The notes under the pieces are model-generated. The model was not told the DNA's origin. It made no database searches and saw only the letters and a program-made list of their open reading frames with translations. Below, one piece after another: positions 1-5,870 of a DNA stretch of 19,729 nt. Each line of letters opens with the position of its first letter. Positions within the stretch are counted from its first letter, which is position 1. The translations under genes and the position numbers were made by a program. Location of the stretch: assembly GCA_946886845.1 (NCBI GenBank), contig CAMPJH010000008.1:1-19729 (forward strand). Direction: 5' to 3'. Source of the stretch: an uncultured Sphingomonas sp. Its GTDB lineage: Bacteria; Pseudomonadota; Alphaproteobacteria; Sphingomonadales; Sphingomonadaceae.

Positions 1-669
1 ACCTGTTACGGAGTTCCGGGCCGCGCGGGTGTCGCCGCCGAACAGGTGCCGCTCGAGCGCTTTGAACCCGGGCCCGTGGTCGAGGTGCTCGAGATGCGCG
101 ACTTCGTGGGCGACGACATACCGCCGCACCTGCGATTCGGCGAAAATCAGCCGCCAATTATAGCGGATCCGGCCATCGCTGCTGCAGCTGCCCCAGCGCG
201 TGCGCGCATCGCCGACGCTGACCGCGGTCGCCTTGAAGCCGCCGGTTGCCGCGATCTCGGCGGTCTCGCGTGACAAGGTGTCCGCCGACAGCCGCTTGAG
301 ATATTGCTCGATCCGGCGGGGAAAGGCCGCTTCCGGGCCGCCGCAGGTCAGTTTGGCGTCGATCAGTCGCGGCGTCCGGGGAGCGATTTCGGCCCAGCAC
401 AATTCGACGTCGTCGCCGGCGATTGGGATGACCGCGCCCGGGGTAAATGGCTCGCCCGGCAGGGCGCGCTCGATCTGCTCGTCGATCCACGCCTTTTGGG
501 TCGCCGCCCAGGCCAGCGCCGCCGCCGCCCGAACGCCACGCGGATGGGTGAGCTTGAGCACCCCTTCGCGCTCGTCGAAGCGCAGCCGCATCCGCCGGGC
601 GCAGGCGATTGCGCGCAACAGCACCGGGACCGGCAGGGCGGGATGGCTTGCCAGCTGGCTAGAGGGCAC
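1..669 (-). CDS. YgjP-like (SprT/M48-type) zinc metallopeptidase, 3' end cut by window
   Basis: The product is a predicted zinc-dependent metallopeptidase of the YgjP/DUF45 family; its physiological substrate is not known. The HExxH zinc motif is read on the minus strand at about 76-120 as YVVAHEVAHLEHLDHGPGF. It has H-E-x-x-H plus a third downstream His and the H-G-P-x-F signature of the family. Upstream lies the family's typical WGSCSS motif (about residue 150), followed by an IRYNWRLIF strand. The reading frame stays open from the HExxH motif to base 1, so the C-terminus is missing. No ATG is available at the expected N-terminus. The GTG at 667-669 is the best start, because it overlaps the end of ycgN and suggests translational coupling, but its Shine-Dalgarno is weak. 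The assignment to the family is firm and the start is tentative. Confidence 0.85.
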   Translation of the reverse strand, partial: MPSSQLASHPALPVPVLLRAIACARRMRLRFDEREGVLKLTHPRGVRAAAALAWAATQKAWIDEQIERALPGEPFTPGAVIPIAGDDVELCWAEIAPRTPRLIDAKLTCGGPEAAFPRRIEQYLKRLSADTLSRETAEIAATGGFKATAVSVGDARTRWGSCSSDGRIRYNWRLIFAESQVRRYVVAHEVAHLEHLDHGPGFKALERHLFGGDTRAARNSVTG

Positions 670-1096
670 GCTCGACCACGTGAAACTCGAGATCTCCGGC
701 GTCGTCCTCGCTGATCGTCCAGCCGCGCGTCGACTGCCCGGCCTCATGGACTGTCTCGCGGCTACCCGAGACCAGATAATGCCAGTCCGGCAGCGGTTCG
801 CCGGCGGCGCGAAGCCGATAGGCGCAGGTGTCGGGAAGCCAGTCCAGCTTGTCCAGCTTGCCGCGGTCGAGAACGACGCAATCGGTGACCAGTTTCTTTC
901 GGTTCTTGTAGTCGGTGCAGCGCCCGTTGCGGCGGTCGAGCAGCCGGCAGGCGACGTTGGTCGGGTAAAGTACCCCGGTTTCCTCGTCCTCGAGCTTATG
1001 GATGCAGCAGCGGCCGCATCCGTCGCACAACGCCTCCCACTCGCCGCGGTCGAGTTCGGGCAAGGGCTTTTCCCAGAAAGGCTTAGGCGCATTCAT
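659..1096 (-). CDS. YcgN family cysteine-cluster protein (UPF0260)
   Basis: This 145-residue protein belongs to the YcgN/UPF0260 family, small cytosolic proteins with a CxxCxxCC cluster annotated as putative zinc- or iron-binding. No reaction has been established. The cluster is CDGCGRCC, with cysteines at about residues 24, 27, 30 and 31. More cysteines follow near 49, 60, 72 and 91, inside the conserved stretches NVACRLLD, CTDY, VTDCV and LPDTCAYR. The end of the protein (HYLVSG, then SRETVHEAG) also matches the family, and the length is normal. The gene is the first of a two-gene leftward operon; its TAG (659-661) lies inside the start region of the metallopeptidase gene. It is divergent from the ankyrin-repeat gene across a 59-bp gap that must hold both promoters. 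Confidence 0.93.
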   Translation of the reverse strand: MNAPKPFWEKPLPELDRGEWEALCDGCGRCCIHKLEDEETGVLYPTNVACRLLDRRNGRCTDYKNRKKLVTDCVVLDRGKLDKLDWLPDTCAYRLRAAGEPLPDWHYLVSGSRETVHEAGQSTRGWTISEDDAGDLEFHVVERAL

Positions 1097-1155
1097 GACA
1101 AAGCCAGCAATGCTCTGCTAACCGGAATCGATCAAGCCAATCGGGGGAAACAGGA

Positions 1156-1725
1156 ATGCTCGCGCTCAAGCGCCTCATGCTCGCAATTGCCGTGACCGCC
1201 GCCGCAGCGCCGGTGGCCGCGCAAATGGGCGGCTATGACGGCGAGATGTTCATCAAGGCGATCAGGGAGGGTAACGGCGGCGAGGCGCTGAAGCTGCTTC
1301 AGGACAAGCCGATCCTCGCCAATGCCCGCAATATCGAAGGCAATACGGCATTGATCGCGGCAATCGAAAACCGCGATTCCGAATGGACGCCCTATTTGCT
1401 CAACAAGGGCGCCGACCCGAACCTCCCAAGTGCCCAGGGCGAGACTCCGTTGATGGCTGCCGCCCGAGTCGGCTTCAGGGACGCCGCCGAATGGCTCGTC
1501 GGACTTGGCGCCAAGGTCAACGCCGCCAATCGGGCGGGGGAAACCGCGCTGATCATTGCCGTCCAACGCCGCCAGGTTCCGATCGTCCGGGTGCTCGTCG
1601 ATGCCGGAGCCGACCCCGATCGGACGGATTCCGTCGCCGGCTATTCGGCACGCGACTATGCCAAACGCGACAATCGCACGCCCGAGCTCCTGCGGATCAT
1701 CGAAGCGAAGAAGCCGGCGCGCTAG
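1156..1725 (+). CDS. Exported ankyrin-repeat protein
   Basis: This 189-residue protein has a Sec signal peptide, with basic residues in MLALKRLML, a hydrophobic core, and likely cleavage after APVAAQ near residue 23. The mature protein is therefore probably periplasmic. It is built from about four ankyrin repeats. The clearest are GNTALIAAIENRD, GETPLMAAARVGF and GETALIIAVQRRQ, each followed by a helix and a loop such as LLNKGADPN or LVDAGADPD. A degenerate final repeat (YSARDYAKRDN) precedes a basic tail. Ankyrin repeats are protein-binding scaffolds; no enzymatic domain is visible and the partner is unknown. The ATG at 1156 follows a purine-rich GGGGGAAACAGGA leader that can serve as Shine-Dalgarno. 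It is the only rightward gene in the left arm, and its TAG interlocks with the mmcB stop in a shared CTAG. Confidence 0.88.
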   Translation: MLALKRLMLAIAVTAAAAPVAAQMGGYDGEMFIKAIREGNGGEALKLLQDKPILANARNIEGNTALIAAIENRDSEWTPYLLNKGADPNLPSAQGETPLMAAARVGFRDAAEWLVGLGAKVNAANRAGETALIIAVQRRQVPIVRVLVDAGADPDRTDSVAGYSARDYAKRDNRTPELLRIIEAKKPAR

Positions 1726-2207
1726 CTCCCGGAGCCGAGCGCCGGGTCGAGCTGCTCGCATAGCCGCCGCGCCGCCCGCCGGGCGAAGCGAAGCACTTCC
1801 GCCTTGCGCCGCGCCGGAGCGAGCGGCCGATGCGAGGCGTCGCGAACCATCGCCGCGTCATAGCGGTCGGCGACGATCAGCCCGGCCTCGCTGGGCAGGA
1901 AGCGCTCGCCTTCGCAGATCGCCGCCAGCTCCGGCGGCACCGCCCAGAAGAAGCGGTCGCAATAGTCGAGATAATCCCTCCATTTGCCGTCGCCGACCAG
2001 GTCCGCCTTGGCGACCTTGATCTCGACGATCGTCAAAATGCCCTTCGAATCGATCGCCATAAGGTCGGCGCGGCGGCCGTTGGGCAGCGGCGCCTCGCAA
2101 ATCGCGAACAGATCCTGCCGGCACAGCAGCCGGGTCACGCCGCGCGCGACTTCGGCCGCGATCGGCGGCCCGTCGGCAAAACACAGCGATTCGGCAGCGG
2201 CCTCCAT
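1722..2207 (-). CDS. mmcB: MmcB family DNA repair protein (PD-(D/E)XK nuclease-like)
   Basis: This 161-residue protein resembles MmcB, a DNA-damage-response protein of Alphaproteobacteria linked in Caulobacter to survival of mitomycin C. The visible core is a PD-(D/E)XK nuclease-like fold. RRADLMAID carries Asp48 and TIVEIKVAKAD carries Glu62 and Lys64, the classical D...ExK arrangement. GKWRDYLDYCDRFFWAVP follows, as in this family. Nuclease activity is inferred from the fold. The ATG at 2205-2207 has no clear Shine-Dalgarno; the leader is GTCCCCCC. A TAATAT -10-like element and a LexA-like box lie 26-31 and 13-27 bases upstream, so the gene may have its own SOS promoter besides readthrough from the hydrolase gene 44 bp upstream. 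The 3' end overlaps the convergent ankyrin-repeat gene by 4 nt. Confidence 0.88.
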   Translation of the reverse strand: MEAAAESLCFADGPPIAAEVARGVTRLLCRQDLFAICEAPLPNGRRADLMAIDSKGILTIVEIKVAKADLVGDGKWRDYLDYCDRFFWAVPPELAAICEGERFLPSEAGLIVADRYDAAMVRDASHRPLAPARRKAEVLRFARRAARRLCEQLDPALGSGS

Positions 2208-2219
2208 GGGGGGACGCTA

Positions 2220-2238
2220 GAACGAAACGAGAATATTA
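2220..2238 (-). promoter_or_regulatory. Candidate SOS promoter of mmcB: -10-like TAATAT with adjacent LexA-like box
   Basis: Read on the minus strand, TAATAT (2233-2238) is followed by ATTC-TCGTTTC-GTTC (2220-2234). The alphaproteobacterial LexA operator is GTTC-N7-GTTC, so this differs at one base. It ends 13 bp before the mmcB ATG, a position where a repressor would block initiation. I could not find a good -35 at the expected spacing. The match is visible in the sequence; the LexA role is inferred. Confidence 0.42.
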
Positions 2239-2251
2239 GGAAGGTCGCGAA

Positions 2252-2896
2252 TCAGCGATAGAAGACGTGGTTGCCGACCGTCGCGACGCGCTTCAGCCGC
2301 CAGCGCGGGCTGACTCGCCGGGCGTGGAAGAACAGCGCCTTGCCGATCGCCGAATCCTTGAGATCCTGGTCGACGATCTTGGCGATCGCCACCGCAGTCT
2401 TCCATTGCTTGCTGTCGCGGGCGACCCGCGGCCACGACTTGCCGCGGACGAACGAGAACTGGCCGCGCTGGAACAGCACCCCGCAATAGGTGCCGGGGAA
2501 GCGGCCGCCGCTATTGGCGCGGTTGGCGATCACCTCGCCGACCGCCAGCTGGCCGGCCAGCGGCTCGCTCTTCGATTCGAAATAGACGCCGGCGGCTAGG
2601 CATTCGAGTTCGCGGCTGCCCGGCTCGGAGCCGCGCAGCTGCGCGACCAGGGTCGCAAGATCGGCGCTCGGATCGATGGCCGGCGCTGTATCCTCGGCGG
2701 CGGCCGGTGCCTCGGCCTCAGACGGCGCCGAAACCTGGTCCGCCGTTCGCAGCAACTCCTGCGCAAGGGTCGACGGGCTGATCGAGCTGGCCAGCGGAAG
2801 CAGCGGTTGCGCGCTCGGGCCAACCTGTGCCGGCGCGACCGAGCTGGCGCTCATGGCAGCACAAATCAGCAGCGCCGAGCGAAGCGAAATCACCAT
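2252..2896 (-). CDS. SleB-like cell wall hydrolase (Hydrolase_2 family), exported
   Basis: This 214-residue protein has a short signal peptide (MVISLRSALLICAAMSASS, cleavage near APAQ at 21-24). A low-complexity Ala/Pro/Glu-rich linker to about residue 90 follows, then a C-terminal SleB-type domain. The domain starts at LECLAAGVYFESKSEP; Glu107 in YFES is the expected catalytic acid of this lysozyme-like fold. It continues through VIANRANSGGRFPGTYCGVLFQ, QFSF and KALFFHA to a typical C-terminal VGNHVFYR. The family hydrolyses peptidoglycan, in Bacillus the spore cortex. In non-sporulating Alphaproteobacteria the role is probably envelope remodelling in the periplasm. The gene is preceded by a 182-bp gap that probably holds its promoter, and mmcB follows in the same direction. 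The ATG used is the first in frame, and only the signal peptide depends on it. Confidence 0.92.
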   Translation of the reverse strand: MVISLRSALLICAAMSASSVAPAQVGPSAQPLLPLASSISPSTLAQELLRTADQVSAPSEAEAPAAAEDTAPAIDPSADLATLVAQLRGSEPGSRELECLAAGVYFESKSEPLAGQLAVGEVIANRANSGGRFPGTYCGVLFQRGQFSFVRGKSWPRVARDSKQWKTAVAIAKIVDQDLKDSAIGKALFFHARRVSPRWRLKRVATVGNHVFYR

Positions 2897-2953
2897 GGAA
2901 ACCGTATTTTTTGCGGTGAACAGCCCAACCTTCGAAGGCGTCTACTGGCGGAC

Positions 2954-2991
2954 CTTCCCGCTCTTGCCTCCGGGGCGCTTCCCCGTCTTGC
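2954..2991. repeat. Short imperfect direct repeat in the hydrolase upstream region
   Basis: CTTCCCGCTCTTGC (2954-2967) recurs as CTTCCCCGTCTTGC (2978-2991), 12 of 14 bases identical and 24 bp apart. A related CCCGCTCTT follows at 3033. The second unit also closes a 5-bp CGGGG/CCCCG hairpin. The unit lies upstream of the cell-wall hydrolase gene. Its function is unknown and it may be chance in such GC-rich DNA. Confidence 0.4.
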
Positions 2992-3031
2992 GTGGTGCTC
3001 TCGCCGGGCCAGTCCCATGCGCAAGTGCACC

Positions 3032-3078
3032 CCCCGCTCTTCAGTTGCCTCGACCCATTCGCGACTGGGTGAGCGGGG
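3032..3078 (-). other. Two-part stem-loop just after the DUF1491 stop codon
   Basis: CCCCGCTC (3032-3039) pairs perfectly with GAGCGGGG (3071-3078). Directly stacked on it, ACCCA (3053-3057) pairs with TGGGT (3066-3070). This gives 13 bp of stem with an asymmetric 13-nt bulge and an 8-nt loop. On the minus strand it begins at the base after the DUF1491 TGA, where a terminator or 3'-end stabiliser of the hpf-ptsN operon would sit. No T-run follows, so it is not a classical intrinsic terminator. The rest of the 182-bp gap (2897-3078) shows no supportable gene. Confidence 0.5.
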
Positions 3079-3423
3079 TCAACCCGCGAGGGTCGTTTCA
3101 GCGATGAATCGTTCCGGCTGCGCGATATCCAGTTCGATCAGCCACAAATCTTCGTCGAACCGGACCCGCTTGGCGAGGAATTCCGCCAAATTTTCGTCTG
3201 CCGCCGCCTCGTCGGGGCCGACGTTCGCCCATCGGTACTGGCCGTCCGGCGACAGCGCCCGTTCCAGGCAGGCGATGTAGCGGCCGCGGCTGCGGACGAC
3301 GATCAGCAGCGCCCCGCGGTCGGGATCGCCCTTGCGAAGCACCGCCGCGAAGTCGCCATCGGCCTCGGCCCGGCGGACCAGGCTCGCCGCCTCGACCGAG
3401 GCGGTGAGGCGCCCGCGGCTCAT
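3079..3423 (-). CDS. DUF1491 family protein
   Basis: This 114-residue cytosolic protein matches the alphaproteobacterial DUF1491 family, which has no known function. Recognisable features are the start RLTASVEAASLVRRAEADGDFAAVLRKGDPDRGALL and the block LIVVRSRGRYIACLERAL. The C-terminal acidic stretch FDEDLWLIELDIAQPERFI is also typical. No membrane segment, signal peptide or metal cluster is visible. It starts 7 bp after the ptsN stop in the same direction, so it is almost certainly the last gene of an hpf-ptsN-DUF1491 operon. It is followed immediately by a strong stem-loop. The ATG at 3421-3423 has only a weak Shine-Dalgarno, so translation may be coupled to ptsN. Confidence 0.85.
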   Translation of the reverse strand: MSRGRLTASVEAASLVRRAEADGDFAAVLRKGDPDRGALLIVVRSRGRYIACLERALSPDGQYRWANVGPDEAAADENLAEFLAKRVRFDEDLWLIELDIAQPERFIAETTLAG

Positions 3424-3430
3424 CGCGAAC

Positions 3431-3895
3431 TCAGGCGGCGTCGCGTTCGTCCGCCCCCATCAGCACCGCCGCAAGCGCGTCGCGGCTTCGCGCCCCGCGC
3501 ATTTTCTCCAGCGTCGGCCCATGGCGAATGACCCGGCTGATCGCCGCGAGCGCCTTCAAATGGTCGGCGCCGGCTTCCGGCGGCGAAAGCAGCAGGAAGA
3601 CAAGATCGACTGGCTCGCCGTCGATCGCCTTGTAGCGGACCGGCTCCGACAGCCGGACGAACAGGCAATAAATTTGCGACAGGCCTTCGATCTTGCCGTG
3701 CGGGATTGCGACACCCTGCCCAAAGCCGGTCGAGCCGAGCTTCTCGCGCTCGCCGATGGTTTGCAGAATCGCCGAGGCGGGAACGCCCAGCCGATTGCCG
3801 GCGAGGCTCGCCAGCTGCTGGAAAAGCGCGCGCTTGGTGCCGGCCGACATTGCCGGCTTGATCGCGTCGAAATCGAGAAACTCTGTGAGGTGCAT
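3431..3895 (-). CDS. ptsN: Nitrogen PTS EIIA component (PtsN, EIIA-Ntr)
   Basis: PtsN is the last phosphoacceptor of the nitrogen phosphotransferase chain (EI-Ntr, NPr, EIIA-Ntr), a regulatory relay rather than a sugar importer. The phosphorylated histidine is visible in GQGVAIPHGK, His66 with the start used here. The surrounding ILQTIGEREKLGSTGFG and PVDLVFLLLSPPEAGADHLKALA are diagnostic of EIIA-Ntr. An in-frame TTG two codons upstream (3899-3901) is possible, but AGAAG lies 7 bases before the ATG at 3893-3895 and only 1 base before the TTG, so I chose the ATG (154 residues). The gene follows hpf by 47 bp and precedes DUF1491 by 7 bp. No transmembrane EIIBC partner is nearby, consistent with a regulatory role. 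Confidence 0.94.
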   Translation of the reverse strand: MHLTEFLDFDAIKPAMSAGTKRALFQQLASLAGNRLGVPASAILQTIGEREKLGSTGFGQGVAIPHGKIEGLSQIYCLFVRLSEPVRYKAIDGEPVDLVFLLLSPPEAGADHLKALAAISRVIRHGPTLEKMRGARSRDALAAVLMGADERDAA

Positions 3896-3942
3896 CGACA
3901 AACTTCTGCAGGGCGCGGGAGGGGTTTCGGGAGAAGACCAAT

Positions 3943-4512
3943 CTAACTTTCGCTGGGCTCGACCCAGCCGATGTTCCCGTCGTCGCGGCGATACACCATG
4001 TTGAGCTCGCCGGTGTTCGAATTGCGGAACATCAGCGCATTGGTGTTCCTGAGGTCCATCATCATCACCGCGTCGGCGACATTGGCCTGGGGGATGTCGA
4101 CCCTGGTCTCGGCGACGATCGTCGGGCTTGCCGGCGGCTCGGCCCCGTCGCCGCCGCCGGCGAAGATGCGATAGGCGGCGTTGGCCTCGAGCAGCGGAGC
4201 GACATCGTGGCCGGGCTTATGCTCCTTGAGCCGCTTCGAATAGCGGCGCAACTGCTTCTCGATCTTGTCGGCGGCGGCTTCGAAGGCGACCTGGGCGGTC
4301 GGCGCCCGGTGGGCGGCCTTGAGCACGACGCCCTGCCCGACAGGTGCGACGATGTCGCAGGTGAAGTCGTTCTGCGGGCCCTTGCCGAAGGTCACGTCCG
4401 CCCCAACCGCGCGGGCGTAATATTTCTCGGTGATCTCCTCGATTCGCCGGATCGCATGGTCCTTGATCGACTCGTTGGTTTCGACCTGATGATCCGCGAC
4501 ACGAACGTCCAT
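3943..4512 (-). CDS. hpf: Ribosome hibernation promoting factor, long form
   Basis: This 189-residue protein is a long-form hibernation factor. The N-terminal S30AE/RaiA-like domain runs from MDVRVADHQVE to about residue 100 and binds in the 30S mRNA/tRNA channel. An acidic, Gly/Pro-rich linker (about 115-130) follows. The C-terminal dimerisation domain (from about 135 to the end) contains the family motif VMMMDLRNTNALMFRNSNTGELNMVYRRDDGNIGWVEP. Long forms pair two 70S ribosomes into 100S particles without RMF. AAAGGAG 8 bases before the ATG is a strong Shine-Dalgarno. ptsN follows, a very common pairing. The usual upstream neighbour rpoN is absent and dnaQ occupies that place. Confidence 0.95.
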   Translation of the reverse strand: MDVRVADHQVETNESIKDHAIRRIEEITEKYYARAVGADVTFGKGPQNDFTCDIVAPVGQGVVLKAAHRAPTAQVAFEAAADKIEKQLRRYSKRLKEHKPGHDVAPLLEANAAYRIFAGGGDGAEPPASPTIVAETRVDIPQANVADAVMMMDLRNTNALMFRNSNTGELNMVYRRDDGNIGWVEPSES

Positions 4513-4537
4513 TGGGGAGACTCCTTTGGTCCGCTTG

Positions 4538-4555
4538 GCGGCCGCTTAGGGCCGC
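4538..4555 (-). other. Perfect 6-bp hairpin in the dnaQ-hpf gap
   Basis: GCGGCC (4538-4543) pairs with GGCCGC (4550-4555) around a 6-nt loop. It lies between the dnaQ stop and the hpf Shine-Dalgarno. It has no T-run on the minus strand, so it is either a Rho-assisted 3' structure of dnaQ or a 5'-UTR element of hpf. Only the pairing is seen. Confidence 0.4.
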
Positions 4556-4568
4556 GTTTGGCGCTGCG

Positions 4569-5267
4569 TCAACTCGCGGCGGTGAAGCGTGCCCACAACG
4601 GGTTGACCAGCTTGGAGATAAACGCACGATGACGCTCAAGCTCCTCAATTGCCGGGACATGCGGCCGTGGGATTCGTGGCTCGCGAACGGTTACCGACCC
4701 GGCAACCCCGGCGATTCCAGCGTCTTCGGTGTCCTCGGCCAGCCCGAGGCCGATCTGCCGACCGCCGGTGAGCTCGATATAGACTTGGGCGAGCAGCTGC
4801 GCATCGAGAAGCGCGCCGTGGCGAACGCGATGGCTTCGGTCGACTCCGAACCGCACGCACAAGGCGTCGAGGCTATGCTTGGCGCCCGGGTGGCGGCTGC
4901 GGGCAAGGGCCAGCGTGTCGACCATCCGGCTGTTGCAGACCACCGGCCGGCCGCACAGTCCGAGCTCGTGATTGAGGAAGCCGAAGTCGAAGCTGGCGTT
5001 GTGCGCGACCAGCGGCGAATCGGCGATGAACTCGAGCAGCTCCTCGACCCGGTCGCCGAACAGTGGCTTGTCGGACAGGAAGATGTCGGTGAGACCGTGA
5101 ATCGCCTCGGCGCCGAGCGGCATCGACCGCTCCGGATTGAAGTAAGCGTGGAAGTGGCGGCCGGTATCGGCCCGATTGATCATCTCGATACAACCGATCT
5201 CGACGATCCGGTCGCCGCCGGCCGGGTTCAGCCCGGTGGTTTCGGTATCGAAGACGATCTCGCGCAT
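4569..5267 (-). CDS. dnaQ: DNA polymerase III subunit epsilon (3'-5' proofreading exonuclease)
   Basis: DnaQ supplies 3'-5' exonuclease proofreading to the replicative polymerase core. All three DEDDh exonuclease motifs are present in this 232-residue protein. ExoI is VFDTETTGLNP at about 5-15, with the catalytic Asp and Glu. ExoII is LVAHNASFDFGFLNHEL at about 85-102. ExoIII is HGALLDAQLLAQVY near 150-163, with the catalytic His and Asp. A variable linker follows and ends in a short hydrophobic tail that in this family contacts the alpha subunit. The gene begins 9 bp after the coaE stop in a maf-coaE-dnaQ operon. The ATG immediately precedes the conserved REIVFDTETTG strand, so the start is well supported. 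Confidence 0.96.
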   Translation of the reverse strand: MREIVFDTETTGLNPAGGDRIVEIGCIEMINRADTGRHFHAYFNPERSMPLGAEAIHGLTDIFLSDKPLFGDRVEELLEFIADSPLVAHNASFDFGFLNHELGLCGRPVVCNSRMVDTLALARSRHPGAKHSLDALCVRFGVDRSHRVRHGALLDAQLLAQVYIELTGGRQIGLGLAEDTEDAGIAGVAGSVTVREPRIPRPHVPAIEELERHRAFISKLVNPLWARFTAAS

Positions 5268-5276
5268 CAGGCGATT

Positions 5277-5870
5277 CTAACCACCCGCGGCGAGGCCGAG
5301 ACAAGTCAGTATTTCCCGCACCTGGCTTTCAGTTGTGGATAGATCGCCGCTCGTGTCGACGACGAAATCGGCGCGCTTGCGTTTCTCCGCGTCGGGCATC
5401 TGCCTGGCCAGCAATGCGTTGAGCTTGGCCTCGCTCATTCCCGGCCTGGCGAGCACCCGCTGGCGCTGCACCTCCGGCGGAGCAGAGACGACGATGACCT
5501 TGTCGAAGGCCTCGCCGCCGCCGGTTTCGTAGAGCAGCGGAATCTCGAACAGCAGCGCCGGCTTGTCGGCATGGTCAAGCAGGAACCGGGCTCGCTCGCG
5601 ATGCACCGCCGGGTGAACCAGCGCTTCGAGCCGGGCGAGCTTCTCGGGATCGGACAGCACTTGTTTCGACAGCGCGTCGCGATCGACCCCGTTCGGACCG
5701 GTCGTGCCCGGGAAATGCTGCTCGATCGCCTCGACCAGCTCGCCGCCCGGACCCTGCAGCCGGCGAACGATGGCGTCGGCGTCGAACACCGGGATTTCGG
5801 CGGCCTCGAACATCTTCGACACCGTCGACTTGCCCATACCGATCGATCCGGTGAGCGCCAGGCGGATCAT
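5277..5870 (-). CDS. coaE: Dephospho-CoA kinase
   Basis: CoaE phosphorylates the 3'-hydroxyl of dephospho-CoA with ATP, the last step of coenzyme A synthesis in the cytosol. The protein starts MIRLALTGSIGMGKST, with the P-loop GSIGMGKST at residues 8-16. It continues through PVFDADAIVRRL, the conserved LEALVHPAVHRERARFL, the LLFEIPLLYETGG substrate-binding strand, and the VIVVSAPPEVQRQRVLAR lid region. The length of 197 residues is normal. The frame is open far upstream across maf, giving a 271-codon ORF, but homology begins only at this ATG, which shares an ATGA with the maf stop. The 3' end contains TGTGGATAG (5334-5342), one base from a consensus DnaA box. Confidence 0.96.
   Translation of the reverse strand: MIRLALTGSIGMGKSTVSKMFEAAEIPVFDADAIVRRLQGPGGELVEAIEQHFPGTTGPNGVDRDALSKQVLSDPEKLARLEALVHPAVHRERARFLLDHADKPALLFEIPLLYETGGGEAFDKVIVVSAPPEVQRQRVLARPGMSEAKLNALLARQMPDAEKRKRADFVVDTSGDLSTTESQVREILTCLGLAAGG

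Noticed and set aside
677..686. CACGTGAAAC, a partial parS match in the ycgN 3' end
   Set aside because: Only 10 of the 14 core bases match; the other half-site (CGAC for GTTT) is lost. It is not palindromic and is unlikely to load ParB.
200..1195. 331-codon rightward open frame across the metallopeptidase and ycgN genes
   Set aside because: Both genes on the other strand have clear family motifs (HExxH, CxxCxxCC), while this frame has none.
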